Shown here piece by piece: positions 25,583-34,432 of a DNA stretch of 64,000 nucleotides. Every line of letters begins with the position of its first letter. Position 1 is the stretch's first letter. The stretch comes from an uncultured Draconibacterium sp. GTDB taxonomy: Bacteria > Bacteroidota > Bacteroidia > Bacteroidales > Prolixibacteraceae. Position numbers and translations under genes: made by a program. Location of the stretch: NCBI GenBank assembly GCA_947492175.1, contig CANLMQ010000006.1, positions 140,784 to 204,783 on the forward strand. Direction: 5' to 3'. The notes beneath the pieces were generated by a model that did no database searches, had not been told where the DNA came from, and saw only the letters and a program-made list of their open reading frames with translations.

Positions 25583-27121
25583 TCACTTTGCAATCACTGC
25601 GGCCCAATCAGGGAAGACAGCAACATTGATATCAAAAACCAAAGTCCCCCAAAAGTACATTAACAGCGTTGCCACAATAATACCGGCAATATTTAACAAG
25701 ATTCCGGTTTTATCCATGTCTTTTACCCTGATTCGGTTAGTTCCGAAAACAATTGCATTGGGAGGCGTGGCTACCGGCAACATAAAAGCCAGCGAGGCTG
25801 CCAACGTTGCAGGAACCATTAACAGCAAGGGATTTATTTTTATAGTTGTGGAAAGCCCTGCAAGTATAGGTAAAATCATTTCGGTAGTTGCCGTATTTGA
25901 AGTCAATTCCGTTAGAAACGACATCATAGTTACATTGGCAAAGGTTAACACAATAGGCTCTACATCGGCCAGACCTGCCAACTGTTCACCAAACCATACC
26001 GACAATCCAGACTCTACAAATCCCTGTGCAAGAGCAAAACCGCCACCAAATAGAAGCACAATATTCCACGGAACCTTACGGGCTGTTTCCCAATTCATAA
26101 TTCGTTCGCCTTTTTCTGTTTTTGACGGAAGAATAAAAAGTAAAATCGCAATAAATATGGCAACCGTACCATCATTTATATACGCTGGATTTTTAAACAA
26201 TCCCGACCAACCCGGCACAACAAAATCCTGAATGGCAAATCCCGAACGAAATATCCATAAAAAAGCCAGTACCAGAAATAATATCAACACAATTTTCTCT
26301 TCCGGCTTTGCTTTTCCCAGCGAATTATATTCTTCCCGAAATTCATTTAAACGAATTTGCTTCCAGCTTTTTTTGGGTCTGTACATCAGAAACAATAAAA
26401 GCCAGCTTGATACAAACAACACAACTGTAACCGGAATGGCAAAAATAAACCAGCCGGCAAATGATATTTCTGTCATCTCGGGGAATATGATACTTACAAT
26501 CCGGGCAAACGACAAATTGGGAGGAGTGCCAACCAACGTAGCAATTCCTCCTATCGATGCCGAATAGGCAATGCCAAGCAGTAAGCCAATTGAATACCGT
26601 TTTACTTTTTTTCGTCCTAAATTCTCCTCCAGCTTCAATATAATTGAAAGTGCGATTGGCACCATCATCATTGCTGTAGCAGTATTCGACATCCACATAG
26701 AAAGAAAAGAAGTAGCCAACATAAATCCCAGCAAAATCCGCCCCGGACTAACTCCAAATAATATTAGAATCCGAAGCGCAATTCGGCGGTGTAGGTTCCA
26801 GCGTTCCATGGCAAAGGCCATTAAAAAACCACCAATAAAAAGAAAGATCAGATGGTTAAAGTACATTGCCGAAATTGTTTTACCGTCGACTACACCAAAC
26901 AATGGAAACAAAGCAACAGGAAGTAAAGCCGTAACAGCAAGCGGAACTGCCTCGGTAATCCACCATGCAGCCATTAATACGGCAATTGCAAATGTATAAG
27001 TAACTTTTCGGTTTTCCGGATCAAGGTCAGCAAAGAAAATGATTAATAAACTAATTATTGGGGCTAGAATTAAGGCTGCTTGCCGTGTCCGACTACTTCT
27101 TTTTTTTATAGATTCCGGCAT
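25583..27121 (-). CDS. DASS/SLC13-family sodium:carboxylate (anion) symporter
   Basis: A 512-residue polytopic membrane protein. It carries the two family signatures SNTATAMMMVP (about 145) and SNTATTEMILP (about 409), each a Ser-Asn-Thr motif that forms the sodium and carboxylate site, plus LVGTPPNLS near residue 197. Family members such as VcINDY and SdcS move di- or tricarboxylates with sodium; sulfate transporters also occur in the wider group, so the substrate (succinate, malate, citrate) is not fixed. It ends 26 nt from the convergent hybrid regulator and stands alone. The adjacent N-terminal basic stretch (KKRSSRTRQ) is cytoplasmic. Confidence 0.9.
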   Translation of the reverse strand: MPESIKKRSSRTRQAALILAPIISLLIIFFADLDPENRKVTYTFAIAVLMAAWWITEAVPLAVTALLPVALFPLFGVVDGKTISAMYFNHLIFLFIGGFLMAFAMERWNLHRRIALRILILFGVSPGRILLGFMLATSFLSMWMSNTATAMMMVPIALSIILKLEENLGRKKVKRYSIGLLLGIAYSASIGGIATLVGTPPNLSFARIVSIIFPEMTEISFAGWFIFAIPVTVVLFVSSWLLLFLMYRPKKSWKQIRLNEFREEYNSLGKAKPEEKIVLILFLVLAFLWIFRSGFAIQDFVVPGWSGLFKNPAYINDGTVAIFIAILLFILPSKTEKGERIMNWETARKVPWNIVLLFGGGFALAQGFVESGLSVWFGEQLAGLADVEPIVLTFANVTMMSFLTELTSNTATTEMILPILAGLSTTIKINPLLLMVPATLAASLAFMLPVATPPNAIVFGTNRIRVKDMDKTGILLNIAGIIVATLLMYFWGTLVFDINVAVFPDWAAVIAK

Positions 27122-27327
27122 CCTGTGAAAATAAAACGATTAATTATCTTCAAACGAGAACAAATTCCTCTGAACTTTAACCTATTAAATATAATAAAAG
27201 AATCGGGTTTCCCCAACTCCACTACTCAATGCAAACGGCATCCATACCGATTATTCGCGAAAGTATACGCATATATTGGAAGATAAAATATTTTTATCTT
27301 AACTTGTATGGCATAAAATATATTATT

Positions 27328-27678
27328 ATGTACAAATACAAAGCAACAATTTCCAGGGTTGTAGACGGCGACACAATGGATATTGATATCGACTTAGGCT
27401 TTAAAATCACCACACACCAGCGAATCAGGTTGCAAGGCATAAATACTCCGGAAACGTACAATGTCAAAAAAGATTCGGAGGAATATAAAAAAGGGACCCT
27501 GGCAAAAGAATTTGTAATACAGCGAATTACCACCAACAATAATGAGGCAATTATTGAAACAGAAAAAGACACGGGAAAATACGGCAGGTATATTGCCACG
27601 GTATGGCTGGCTGATAATCCTGTTTCGTTAAACCAGGAATTGGTGGATAAAGGATTTGCCCAAAAAGTCAACTATTAA
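27328..27678 (+). CDS. Staphylococcal-nuclease-like (SNase/thermonuclease) domain protein
   Basis: The ATG at 27328 gives a compact 116-residue SNase domain; the longer open frame from 27229 adds 33 residues with no family match. The motif VVDGDTMDIDIDLGF carries the calcium-binding Asp residues. RIRLQGINTPE carries the catalytic Arg (Arg35 equivalent) and Glu (Glu43 equivalent), and KYGRYIATV carries the second Arg (Arg87 equivalent). The active site therefore looks complete. There is no signal peptide, so it is either cytosolic or exported by an unseen route, which is unusual for nutritional nucleases of this family. It sits alone between the DASS transporter and an SLC12-like transporter. 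Confidence 0.85.
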   Translation: MYKYKATISRVVDGDTMDIDIDLGFKITTHQRIRLQGINTPETYNVKKDSEEYKKGTLAKEFVIQRITTNNNEAIIETEKDTGKYGRYIATVWLADNPVSLNQELVDKGFAQKVNY

Positions 27679-27743
27679 TCTGGCAAAACCCTGCCCGCAA
27701 AAGTTTTAATCATTACGCTAACAGAAACAACATTTAGTTTAGA

Positions 27744-29960
27744 ATGAGCCACATAAAAAAATTCGGAACTGCACCTGTATTTTTAACCGCTATTTCTACG
27801 ATTTTAGGTGCCATACTCTTTTTACGCTTTGGATTTGCTGTTGGTACCCTGGGATTTTGGGGTGTTATCCTTATCATCCTTTTGGGCCATCTGGTTACTA
27901 TTCCAACTGCCCTTGCTATTTCTGAAATTGCAACCAATAAAAGAGTTGAAGGAGGAGGAGAATATTTTATTATTTCGCGATCGTTCGGGCTAAATATTGG
28001 AGCGACCATTGGTCTTGCACTTTTTTTCTCTCAGGCAATCAGTGTGGCTTTTTATGTTATTGCATTTACCGAGTCGTTTGAATTCCTTTTTAACCATCTT
28101 CTTGAACAATATGGTTTTGTGCTTCCACGACAAGCGATTAGTTTGCCAGTTATGTTTGGTCTTGCAGTGCTTATTATAAAAAAAGGGGCCAATCTGGGCG
28201 TAAAAGCACTTTACGTAGTGGCTGCTGTATTATTGCTTTCTCTCATCCTGTTTTTTATGGGAACTTCTGAATTTGCCGAAACAAATACTTTTTCCCTGGC
28301 GAAAGCCGGAATTCGTAATTCCAAAGAGTTTTTTATTGTTTTTGCAATTATTTTTCCAGCCTTTACCGGAATGACTGCAGGCGTTGGGTTATCGGGTGAT
28401 TTAAAAAAACCATCACGTTCCATTCCGTTAGGTACCATAATGGCCACTTTTTCCGGAATGATCATTTATTTTTTAATTGTGTACAAACTGGCCAACTCGG
28501 CAGCTGTAGAAGATTTGTTACAACATCAATTGATTATGGGAAAAATTGCACTTGGAGGAGCAATTGTAATACCACTGGGACTGGCTGCTTCAACCATTTC
28601 ATCAGCTTTAGGCTCGGTTATGGTTGCCCCAAGAACCTTGCAGGCGCTGGCTCTTGACCACGCTTTCCCTTCAAAAAAAGTAAACAAATGGCTGGCACGC
28701 GCCAACGCATCCGATAACGAACCGAAAAATGCTTCACTGGTAACTTCTGTCATTGCAATAGTCTTTGTTGCTCTTGGCAATGTTAATGCAGTAGCATCAA
28801 TTATTTCTATGTTTTTTATGGTTACCTACGGAGCATTGTGTCTTATATCCTTTTTGAATCATTTCGGTTCATCGCCATCGTACCGCCCCACTTTCCGTTC
28901 GCGTTGGTACATTTCGCTGGTTGGTTTTCTGGTTTCTATCTGGGTAATGTTTAAAATAAGTACACCCTACGCACTGCTTGCAGTTGGTGTAATGACACTC
29001 ATTTATCTCTACATCAACCATTATCATAAAGACCGCAAAGGATTTGCTTCTATATTCGCCAATTCACTATTTCAACTGAACAGAAACCTGCAGGTGCAAC
29101 TTCAAAAAAAGAAAAAAAGACTGGTACAAAACGAGTGGCGTCCGAGTGCAATTTGTATATCGAATGAGCCGGTAAGCACCAATAAAACATTTCAGTTACT
29201 TAACTGGATTTCGTATAAATATGGTTTTGGCACCTACTTGTATCTTATTGAAGATTATTACTCAAAAAGCTCGGTGGAACTGGCAGAGAACAAACTGGCA
29301 GAAATAATTGATGAAGTAAGTGAAATAGAAAATTATGTTTACCTCGATACAATTATTTCGCCTTCTTACACATCGGCAATTGCACAGGCCATTCAAATTC
29401 CGGGAGTAGCCGGAATGGAGAATAACATGATATTATTTGAATACAACAAAGAGAATCCGAAAAACCTGGGAAGGGTAATCGAAAATTTTGCCCTGGTAAA
29501 CAGTGGTAATTTCGACATCTGCATTTTAGGAAACTCGGCAAAAATGATGGATATGCGTAACGGTATTCATATCTGGATTAATTCGTTCGATACCGAAAAT
29601 GCCAACTTAATGATTCTGCTTAGTTTTATTATTCTGGGGCATCCTGATTTGAAAAAAACGCACATCGAAATCTTTGTGATTTGCCGTGAAGAACAAGTTG
29701 ACTCAACAAAAAAGGAAATGAAAAAGCTTGTTTTGTCGGGCAGGTTACCCATAACTGAAAAGAATATCAAAATTATACTGCAAAAAGAAGGACAATCACC
29801 CAGAACCATTATTTCCAGTAAATCGGTTAATGCAGGATTAACTTTAATTGGCCTGCGCGAAGAAATGCTTAAACACGAAAAAGAAGAACTGTTTAACGGA
29901 TATGAGGAGTTGGGTACAATTCTTTTTGTGCATTCGAAAAACCAAAAAGCTATTGAATAA
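27744..29960 (+). CDS. APC-superfamily transporter resembling the SLC12 cation-chloride cotransporters
   Basis: A 738-residue protein with about 12 membrane helices in residues 8-430 and a roughly 300-residue cytoplasmic C-terminal region. The first helix has the APC unwound-helix signature (TAISTILGAILFLRFGFAVG) and GGGEYFIISRSFGLNIG matches the conserved GGxYYxISRxLG segment of SLC12 carriers. The C-terminal part (LNWISYKYGFGTYLYLIEDY and onward) resembles the regulatory domain of prokaryotic SLC12 relatives. Substrate could be chloride with sodium or potassium, or amino acids; the sequence does not decide. It is followed by an MscS channel, so an ion or osmotic role is plausible. Confidence 0.82.
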   Translation: MSHIKKFGTAPVFLTAISTILGAILFLRFGFAVGTLGFWGVILIILLGHLVTIPTALAISEIATNKRVEGGGEYFIISRSFGLNIGATIGLALFFSQAISVAFYVIAFTESFEFLFNHLLEQYGFVLPRQAISLPVMFGLAVLIIKKGANLGVKALYVVAAVLLLSLILFFMGTSEFAETNTFSLAKAGIRNSKEFFIVFAIIFPAFTGMTAGVGLSGDLKKPSRSIPLGTIMATFSGMIIYFLIVYKLANSAAVEDLLQHQLIMGKIALGGAIVIPLGLAASTISSALGSVMVAPRTLQALALDHAFPSKKVNKWLARANASDNEPKNASLVTSVIAIVFVALGNVNAVASIISMFFMVTYGALCLISFLNHFGSSPSYRPTFRSRWYISLVGFLVSIWVMFKISTPYALLAVGVMTLIYLYINHYHKDRKGFASIFANSLFQLNRNLQVQLQKKKKRLVQNEWRPSAICISNEPVSTNKTFQLLNWISYKYGFGTYLYLIEDYYSKSSVELAENKLAEIIDEVSEIENYVYLDTIISPSYTSAIAQAIQIPGVAGMENNMILFEYNKENPKNLGRVIENFALVNSGNFDICILGNSAKMMDMRNGIHIWINSFDTENANLMILLSFIILGHPDLKKTHIEIFVICREEQVDSTKKEMKKLVLSGRLPITEKNIKIILQKEGQSPRTIISSKSVNAGLTLIGLREEMLKHEKEELFNGYEELGTILFVHSKNQKAIE

Positions 29961-30119
29961 TTGACCGTTAGTAATCAATTCTATTCTTACAAAATGAATT
30001 ATTTATAGAATGTTGAATCACCTGTAACAAATGAAGATGTTGTAAGGAGCGTTGTATAGCATGGTAGAACTAAAAATATTTTGTAACTTCCTCTGCTACC
30101 AATTTGTATTGTGAAAAAC

Positions 30120-31025
30120 ATGAACGACTTGAGTAAATTTATTACCGAACATACCGGATTAACAGAACAAACGCAATCCGAGATTTTTATTTCCTTACTC
30201 ATCATTCTCTTTCTTTCGGTATTGCGTTTTCTGATTTTGCGGGTAGTTTGGCGCCAAACCTCCAATGTAAAAATCCGCTACCAGTGGAAACGCACTCTTT
30301 CTTTTATCATTCCATTTGTTACAATAATTTTGGTAGGCGCTGTTTGGTTACCGGCATTTGAACAATTTGGTGCTTTTTTAGGATTAGTTTCTGCCGGTTT
30401 GGCCATTGCATTAAAAGACCCGCTAACCAACCTTGCCGGCTGGTTTTTTATTCTCATGCGAAAACCCTTTGTTGTGGGCGACCGCATTCAAATTGGCGAA
30501 AACACGGGCGATATTATCGACATCAGATTGTTCCAGTTTACCATGCTCGAAATTGGGAATTGGGTTGATGCCGATCAAAGTACAGGGCGAATTATCCACC
30601 TTCCAAACGGAAAAGTTTTTCTTGAACCTCAGGCAAATTTCAGTTCGGGTTTTGAATATATATGGAATGAAATTAAAGTGAATATTACCTTTGAAAGTAA
30701 CTGGGAAAAAGCCAAAACAATACTGGAGAATATTATCAACGAACATTCTGAAAATGTGGCGATAAAGGCAGAAAAAGAAATTCTGGAGGCCAGTAAAAAT
30801 TATATGATCTATTACAAACACCTCACTCCAATAGTTTATACTGCAGTTAAAGAATTTGGGGTTAGACTAACTATCCGGTATTTATGCAATCCGCGGCAAA
30901 GGCGTGGCTCGGAAAATGAAATCTGGCTGAAAATACTACCTGCTTTTAATGCTGAAAAGAGTATTCAATTTGCTTATCCAACAACCCGGTTTTACAAGGC
31001 TGGCGAAAAAATACAGGAAAATTAA
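30120..31025 (+). CDS. MscS-family mechanosensitive ion channel
   Basis: About 301 residues from ATG 30120; a GTG at 30111 would add three residues. Three membrane helices span residues 15-100, the third (GAFLGLVSAGLAIALKDPLT) being the pore-lining helix with Gly/Ala packing. The beta domain follows (RKPFVVGDRIQIG, then GDIIDIRLFQFTML, then HLPNGKVFLEP), a clear MscS signature. The C-terminal alpha/beta vestibule is present to about residue 290. It releases solutes when membrane tension rises. It stands behind the SLC12-like transporter, 160 nt away, and may form an osmotic pair with it. Confidence 0.9.
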   Translation: MNDLSKFITEHTGLTEQTQSEIFISLLIILFLSVLRFLILRVVWRQTSNVKIRYQWKRTLSFIIPFVTIILVGAVWLPAFEQFGAFLGLVSAGLAIALKDPLTNLAGWFFILMRKPFVVGDRIQIGENTGDIIDIRLFQFTMLEIGNWVDADQSTGRIIHLPNGKVFLEPQANFSSGFEYIWNEIKVNITFESNWEKAKTILENIINEHSENVAIKAEKEILEASKNYMIYYKHLTPIVYTAVKEFGVRLTIRYLCNPRQRRGSENEIWLKILPAFNAEKSIQFAYPTTRFYKAGEKIQEN

Positions 31026-31093
31026 CTTCTGCCCGGTTCTCATCCTACTAATCTCAAAATCTCTATATTTGTAACCTACATCAATTTTCAGCC

Positions 31094-31608
31094 ATGAAAG
31101 GTTACATACAGATTTACACCGGAAACGGGAAAGGCAAAACCACTGCCGCATTCGGACTTGCACTACGGGCAGCAGGAGCAGCAAAAAAACGTTTATTGCC
31201 CAGTTTGTAAAAGGTAAAATCTATTCTGAAATTAAGGCTGTGAGAGAATATTTACCCGGAGTAGAAATTAAACAATATGGTTTGGGTTGTTTCATAGTAG
31301 ATTCACCTACCCATGAAGACATTCGTGCAGCCCAAAATGGATTGGCTGAGGTAAAGAAAATTATTCGTTCCGAAAAATACGACCTGGTAATTTTGGATGA
31401 AATATTTATTGCACTTTTTTACAAGCTGATTCCCGATGACGAAATAATAAATATTATTCAGACAAAACCGGCACAAACTGAGCTCCTACTCACCGGAAGA
31501 TATGCACCTGAGAAAATAGTGGAACTTGCCGATTTGGTAACAGAAATGAAAGAAGTAAAACATTATTACACCAATGGCATTGAAGCCAGGGAAGGAATTG
31601 AGTTTTAA
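31094..31608 (+). pseudogene. cobO: Cob(I)alamin adenosyltransferase (CobA/CobO/BtuR type), split by a -1 frameshift at an A7 run
   Basis: Frame 0 from ATG 31094 encodes the start of the family (YIQIYTGNGKGKTTAAFGLA, with P-loop GNGKGKTT), but stops at TAA 31208-31210 after 38 codons. The rest of the protein continues in the -1 frame (ACG TTT ATT GCC CAG TTT GTA from 31189) through KYDLVILDEIFIALF to the stop at 31608. The joined product would be 171 residues, the normal length. The switch point is a run of seven A (31183-31189) positioned as A AAA AAA C, a classical -1 slippery sequence. Choices are a sequencing or assembly error in the homopolymer, a real inactivating deletion, or recoding or transcriptional slippage. 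The product would make adenosylcobalamin. The 3' end overlaps the convergent radical SAM gene by 4 nt. Confidence 0.85.
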
Positions 31609-32549
31609 GATTCCTTTTGACCAGACTTATAAAACACACCTCTTTCCTGACGAACAGCAATAATTTTATTTTCAGCTTCCAGAATATCCAAATACTTATT
31701 GATTTCGCTAATGTGTATACCCAATATTTTTTGTAAATCATCAAGCGTACAGGGTCTTCGCAAAATCGTCTCCAAAATTGCCGTTTCCACATCATTTCTG
31801 TACGATTGAATATTTTTTCGATCTGGCGATGCAGCAATTATTTCAACATTGTTTAATCCCCAAAAATCAATTACCTCCTGTAATTCCTGACGGGTAGCAC
31901 CTCTTAAGTTTTCTACAGTTCCGGGGCGGTCCAGCGTATTTAACTGAACAGAGTCGGGCTGTATTCTTAAAATAGCCTTCTTTAATTCAGTAAGTTCATT
32001 TCTTGTGTTGTTATAACCGGGAAGTATTACAACTTCAAGCCATATTTTCCCTTCAAATACCTTGCTGAATGTAATTAATCCGTCAAGATATTTATCCTTG
32101 GTCAATCCTTTCGAAGGCCGGTTAATTAACTGAAACACTTCTTCTGTTGCTGCATCAAGCGAAGGAAGAACAACATCGGCTCTCAGCAGTATTTGCCTGA
32201 TATTCTCTTCAAAAAGCAAAGTACCGTTTGTTAATACGGCAAGCGGAATACCCGGTTTATTTTGTTTTATAAAATCCAGAACTTCTCCTAAACAACTATT
32301 CAGTGTTGGTTCGCCCGAACCCGAGAAAGTAATATAATCAGGATCAGGATTATTGGAGAAATAGTGAGTTAGTTCGGCCTTTACCTGGTCTGTTTTTATA
32401 TACTCCTGCCTTTCGAGTGTTAACTTTATAGTCTTCCCCACCTCGCAGTAAACACAATCAAGTGAACAGACTTTCTTCGGAACCAAATCCACACCCAGTG
32501 ACATTCCTAAACGGCGCGAAGGAACCGGGCCAAATAAATAGTTATACAT
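31605..32549 (-). CDS. Radical SAM protein with C-terminal winged helix
   Basis: A 314-residue protein. The conserved N-terminus FGPVPSRRLGMSLGVDLVP precedes the radical SAM cluster motif CSLDCVYC, a CxxxCxxC (about 28-35). TFSGSGEPTLN (about 74-84) is the SAM-binding GGE-like motif. The last 70 residues (ETILRRPCTLDDLQKILGI) look like a winged-helix DNA- or nucleic-acid-type domain. The overall match is to the COG0731-like group related to wyosine-type enzymes, whose function in bacteria is not established. It is cytosolic and stands alone, convergent with the cobalamin adenosyltransferase gene. Confidence 0.85.
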   Translation of the reverse strand: MYNYLFGPVPSRRLGMSLGVDLVPKKVCSLDCVYCEVGKTIKLTLERQEYIKTDQVKAELTHYFSNNPDPDYITFSGSGEPTLNSCLGEVLDFIKQNKPGIPLAVLTNGTLLFEENIRQILLRADVVLPSLDAATEEVFQLINRPSKGLTKDKYLDGLITFSKVFEGKIWLEVVILPGYNNTRNELTELKKAILRIQPDSVQLNTLDRPGTVENLRGATRQELQEVIDFWGLNNVEIIAASPDRKNIQSYRNDVETAILETILRRPCTLDDLQKILGIHISEINKYLDILEAENKIIAVRQERGVFYKSGQKES

Positions 32550-32734
32550 TTTTCTTTACGTTAGAAGCTATCCTAATTTCACCAGTTACCTGATTGGTAC
32601 TACATTCATTTAATCTGTTCTAAAGATACTATTTCTGCCGCAACAAAATGAACTTATGATACATAATAAAAACAAGACCAATTCCAATACGCAACCTTAT
32701 AACGATTATATGAATCTACATAAAAACGATTATC

Positions 32735-33085
32735 ATGAAAAAAATTAGTGGCTTGCTGCTTTTTACTGTACTTATCCTGTTTGCTTGCAACAAAGAAAAT
32801 AACTGGATTGAACTTGACATAGTTGAAACCGGGTGCATGAATGCTTGGGACGACTTTTATACAGGAGATAACGATTCCCGCGATGCAGTGCAAAGATACC
32901 TCAAACACAATGGTATCTCTGTTTATCGTGTTTATTCACATTCTTATTATGATGGCCCTGTTTGTTTAGCGTGTTATTGTCCTACCGGTCGTCTTATTGT
33001 CATTCAAATACCTGAGCAAGATCAGACAAAAGCCGAGCAACTAGGTTTTCAACGGGTTATAAACGGAGATTTTAATATCCCATAA
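32735..33085 (+). CDS. Small lipoprotein of unknown function
   Basis: A 116-residue protein with lipobox LFAC (Cys18). The mature domain of about 95 residues is mixed alpha/beta with four cysteines (GCMNAWDD, PVCLACYCPTGRL), a pattern that could bind metal or form disulfides. The order (ETGC...PVCLACYCPTG) is distinctive, but I do not recognise the family. It is flanked by oppositely oriented genes and stands alone. Confidence 0.65.
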   Translation: MKKISGLLLFTVLILFACNKENNWIELDIVETGCMNAWDDFYTGDNDSRDAVQRYLKHNGISVYRVYSHSYYDGPVCLACYCPTGRLIVIQIPEQDQTKAEQLGFQRVINGDFNIP

Positions 33086-33105
33086 AGCGAATAAATCTTG
33101 CCTGT

Positions 33106-33723
33106 TTAATCTTTATTCGGCACCAACTGCCAACCTGCCTCTCCTGCAATTAACTCATAAACTACTTTTCGAGTACCACCTGTGGCATTTGCATTTGTAT
33201 CGCCTTCCAAAAAAACAGGAAATTCGTTTACCAGCTTTTTGTTCTCAATTTTAAATGTATTATGCCCCATAAATCCGTTAAATAATTCACCCTCCTCTTG
33301 TTCCTTTTTAGAGATAGCAGGAATATAAACGGGCGAAACACTTTTATCTTTGTTCGAAGCCCAACCGTACAAATTGGAGTAAGATCCCGATCCAACACTT
33401 CTGGTTTCCAGGTAAAGCTCCTCGAAACCATTACTATCCAAATCGGCTAAGAAAATATTTTTAACAGGATCAATACTTCCCAGGTTGAAGGTGTCGTTTA
33501 CAGTATCATATTTTTTAGTAATTACCTTAACTTCATTCAAACTGGCACTTAACGAACGATCAATATGCACTTCAAATAATTTTCCTGTCTTTGTATTGAA
33601 TTTCCTGGTCTCAACTTTTCCTGTCCCGTTTTCATTTCTTGCTGTTTTATTCCGCGAATGATCACAAGCCACCAATAAACTCATAATAAACAACACACAG
33701 TATATCTTAAATGATAAATGCAT
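33106..33723 (-). CDS. Hypothetical lipoprotein with FG-GAP/VCBS-like segment
   Basis: I use ATG 33723, which puts a standard lipoprotein signal at the N-terminus (lipobox LVAC, then DHSRN); a longer frame from 33753 adds ten residues before the signal and is unlikely. The mature domain contains NIFLADLDSNGFEELYLET, a D-x-D-x-N-G pattern like one FG-GAP/VCBS calcium-binding repeat, then NLYGWASN. No complete propeller is present in 205 residues. Function is unknown; it is convergent with the small lipoprotein at 32735. Confidence 0.65.
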   Translation of the reverse strand: MHLSFKIYCVLFIMSLLVACDHSRNKTARNENGTGKVETRKFNTKTGKLFEVHIDRSLSASLNEVKVITKKYDTVNDTFNLGSIDPVKNIFLADLDSNGFEELYLETRSVGSGSYSNLYGWASNKDKSVSPVYIPAISKKEQEEGELFNGFMGHNTFKIENKKLVNEFPVFLEGDTNANATGGTRKVVYELIAGEAGWQLVPNKD

Positions 33724-33970
33724 AGTCAAATTGTATAAAACTTTGCCACACAAAATAGTGAGATAAAACGAAGAACATTTATTCGTTTAATTAAAATCTG
33801 TTAAATGCCCTGCATTTCAAAACAATTCTTAATCTTATCAGTTATACACATATCGAATTTCCTGGATATTTAAATTCTGTTTCATTAAAGATCAAAGAAA
33901 CTAATAAACAAAGGTCACCTGACTCAAAAAGGGGAAATAAACAAAAGCAAAATAATTTAATTTAAATCAG

Positions 33971-34432
33971 ATGAGAAAGATATCTCTAATAACAAACAAG
34001 GTATTAGCAGGCCTTATTCTAATATTAATCTCAGGTTCTTTATTTGGGCAAGACTGGCAAACCGATTTCGAAAAAACAAAACAACTTGCAGCCTCCGAAA
34101 ACAAGACGATTATTTTGATTTTTGCAGGTTCCGACTGGTGTGCTCCTTGTATGAAATTGGAAAAAGAGATCTGGCAGTCGGATGAATTTAAAGGCTATGC
34201 TAAAGACCATTATGTACTTTACAAAGCCGATTTTCCCCGAAAAAAGGCCAACCAAATTGACAGTGAACAGATAAAACAAAATAAAGAGCTCGCTGCAAAA
34301 TATAACAAAAAAGGGTATTTCCCCTTTGTTGCTGTTATCGATAAAACCGGAAAAGTTTTAGGCGAAACGGGGTATAAGAAACTATCGCCGGGCGAATACA
34401 TTAAACACCTTAATTCGTTTATCAACCAATGA
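33971..34432 (+). CDS. Exported thioredoxin-family protein (CAPC active site)
   Basis: A 153-residue protein with a signal peptide cut near SLFGQ and a thioredoxin fold with active site SDWCAPC (about 57-60) followed by MKLEKEIWQ. The cis-Pro region is GYFPFVAVID. It belongs to the Thioredoxin_7-like group and should act in the periplasm on disulfides. Its last codons overlap the ApbE gene by 4 nt (ATGA), so it heads a four-gene operon with apbE, a DUF4266 lipoprotein and a DUF3570 protein. That gene order recurs in Bacteroidota and other phyla. It probably keeps cysteines of partner proteins, such as the Cys-rich DUF4266 tail, reduced or correctly paired. Confidence 0.88.
   Translation: MRKISLITNKVLAGLILILISGSLFGQDWQTDFEKTKQLAASENKTIILIFAGSDWCAPCMKLEKEIWQSDEFKGYAKDHYVLYKADFPRKKANQIDSEQIKQNKELAAKYNKKGYFPFVAVIDKTGKVLGETGYKKLSPGEYIKHLNSFINQ

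Noticed and set aside
25626..26999. Long plus-strand frames opposite the DASS transporter gene
   Set aside because: They are antisense shadows of a protein with clear family motifs; their translations are low-complexity and match nothing.
27229..27327. Extended N-terminus of the SNase-like gene
   Set aside because: The added 33 residues have no signal-peptide features and the family domain begins right after the internal ATG at 27328.
30001..30060. CTGTAAC sequence upstream of the MscS gene as a fourth Crp/Fnr-like site
   Set aside because: Only one arm is present; the other half and the TTTG element at the fixed distance are missing.
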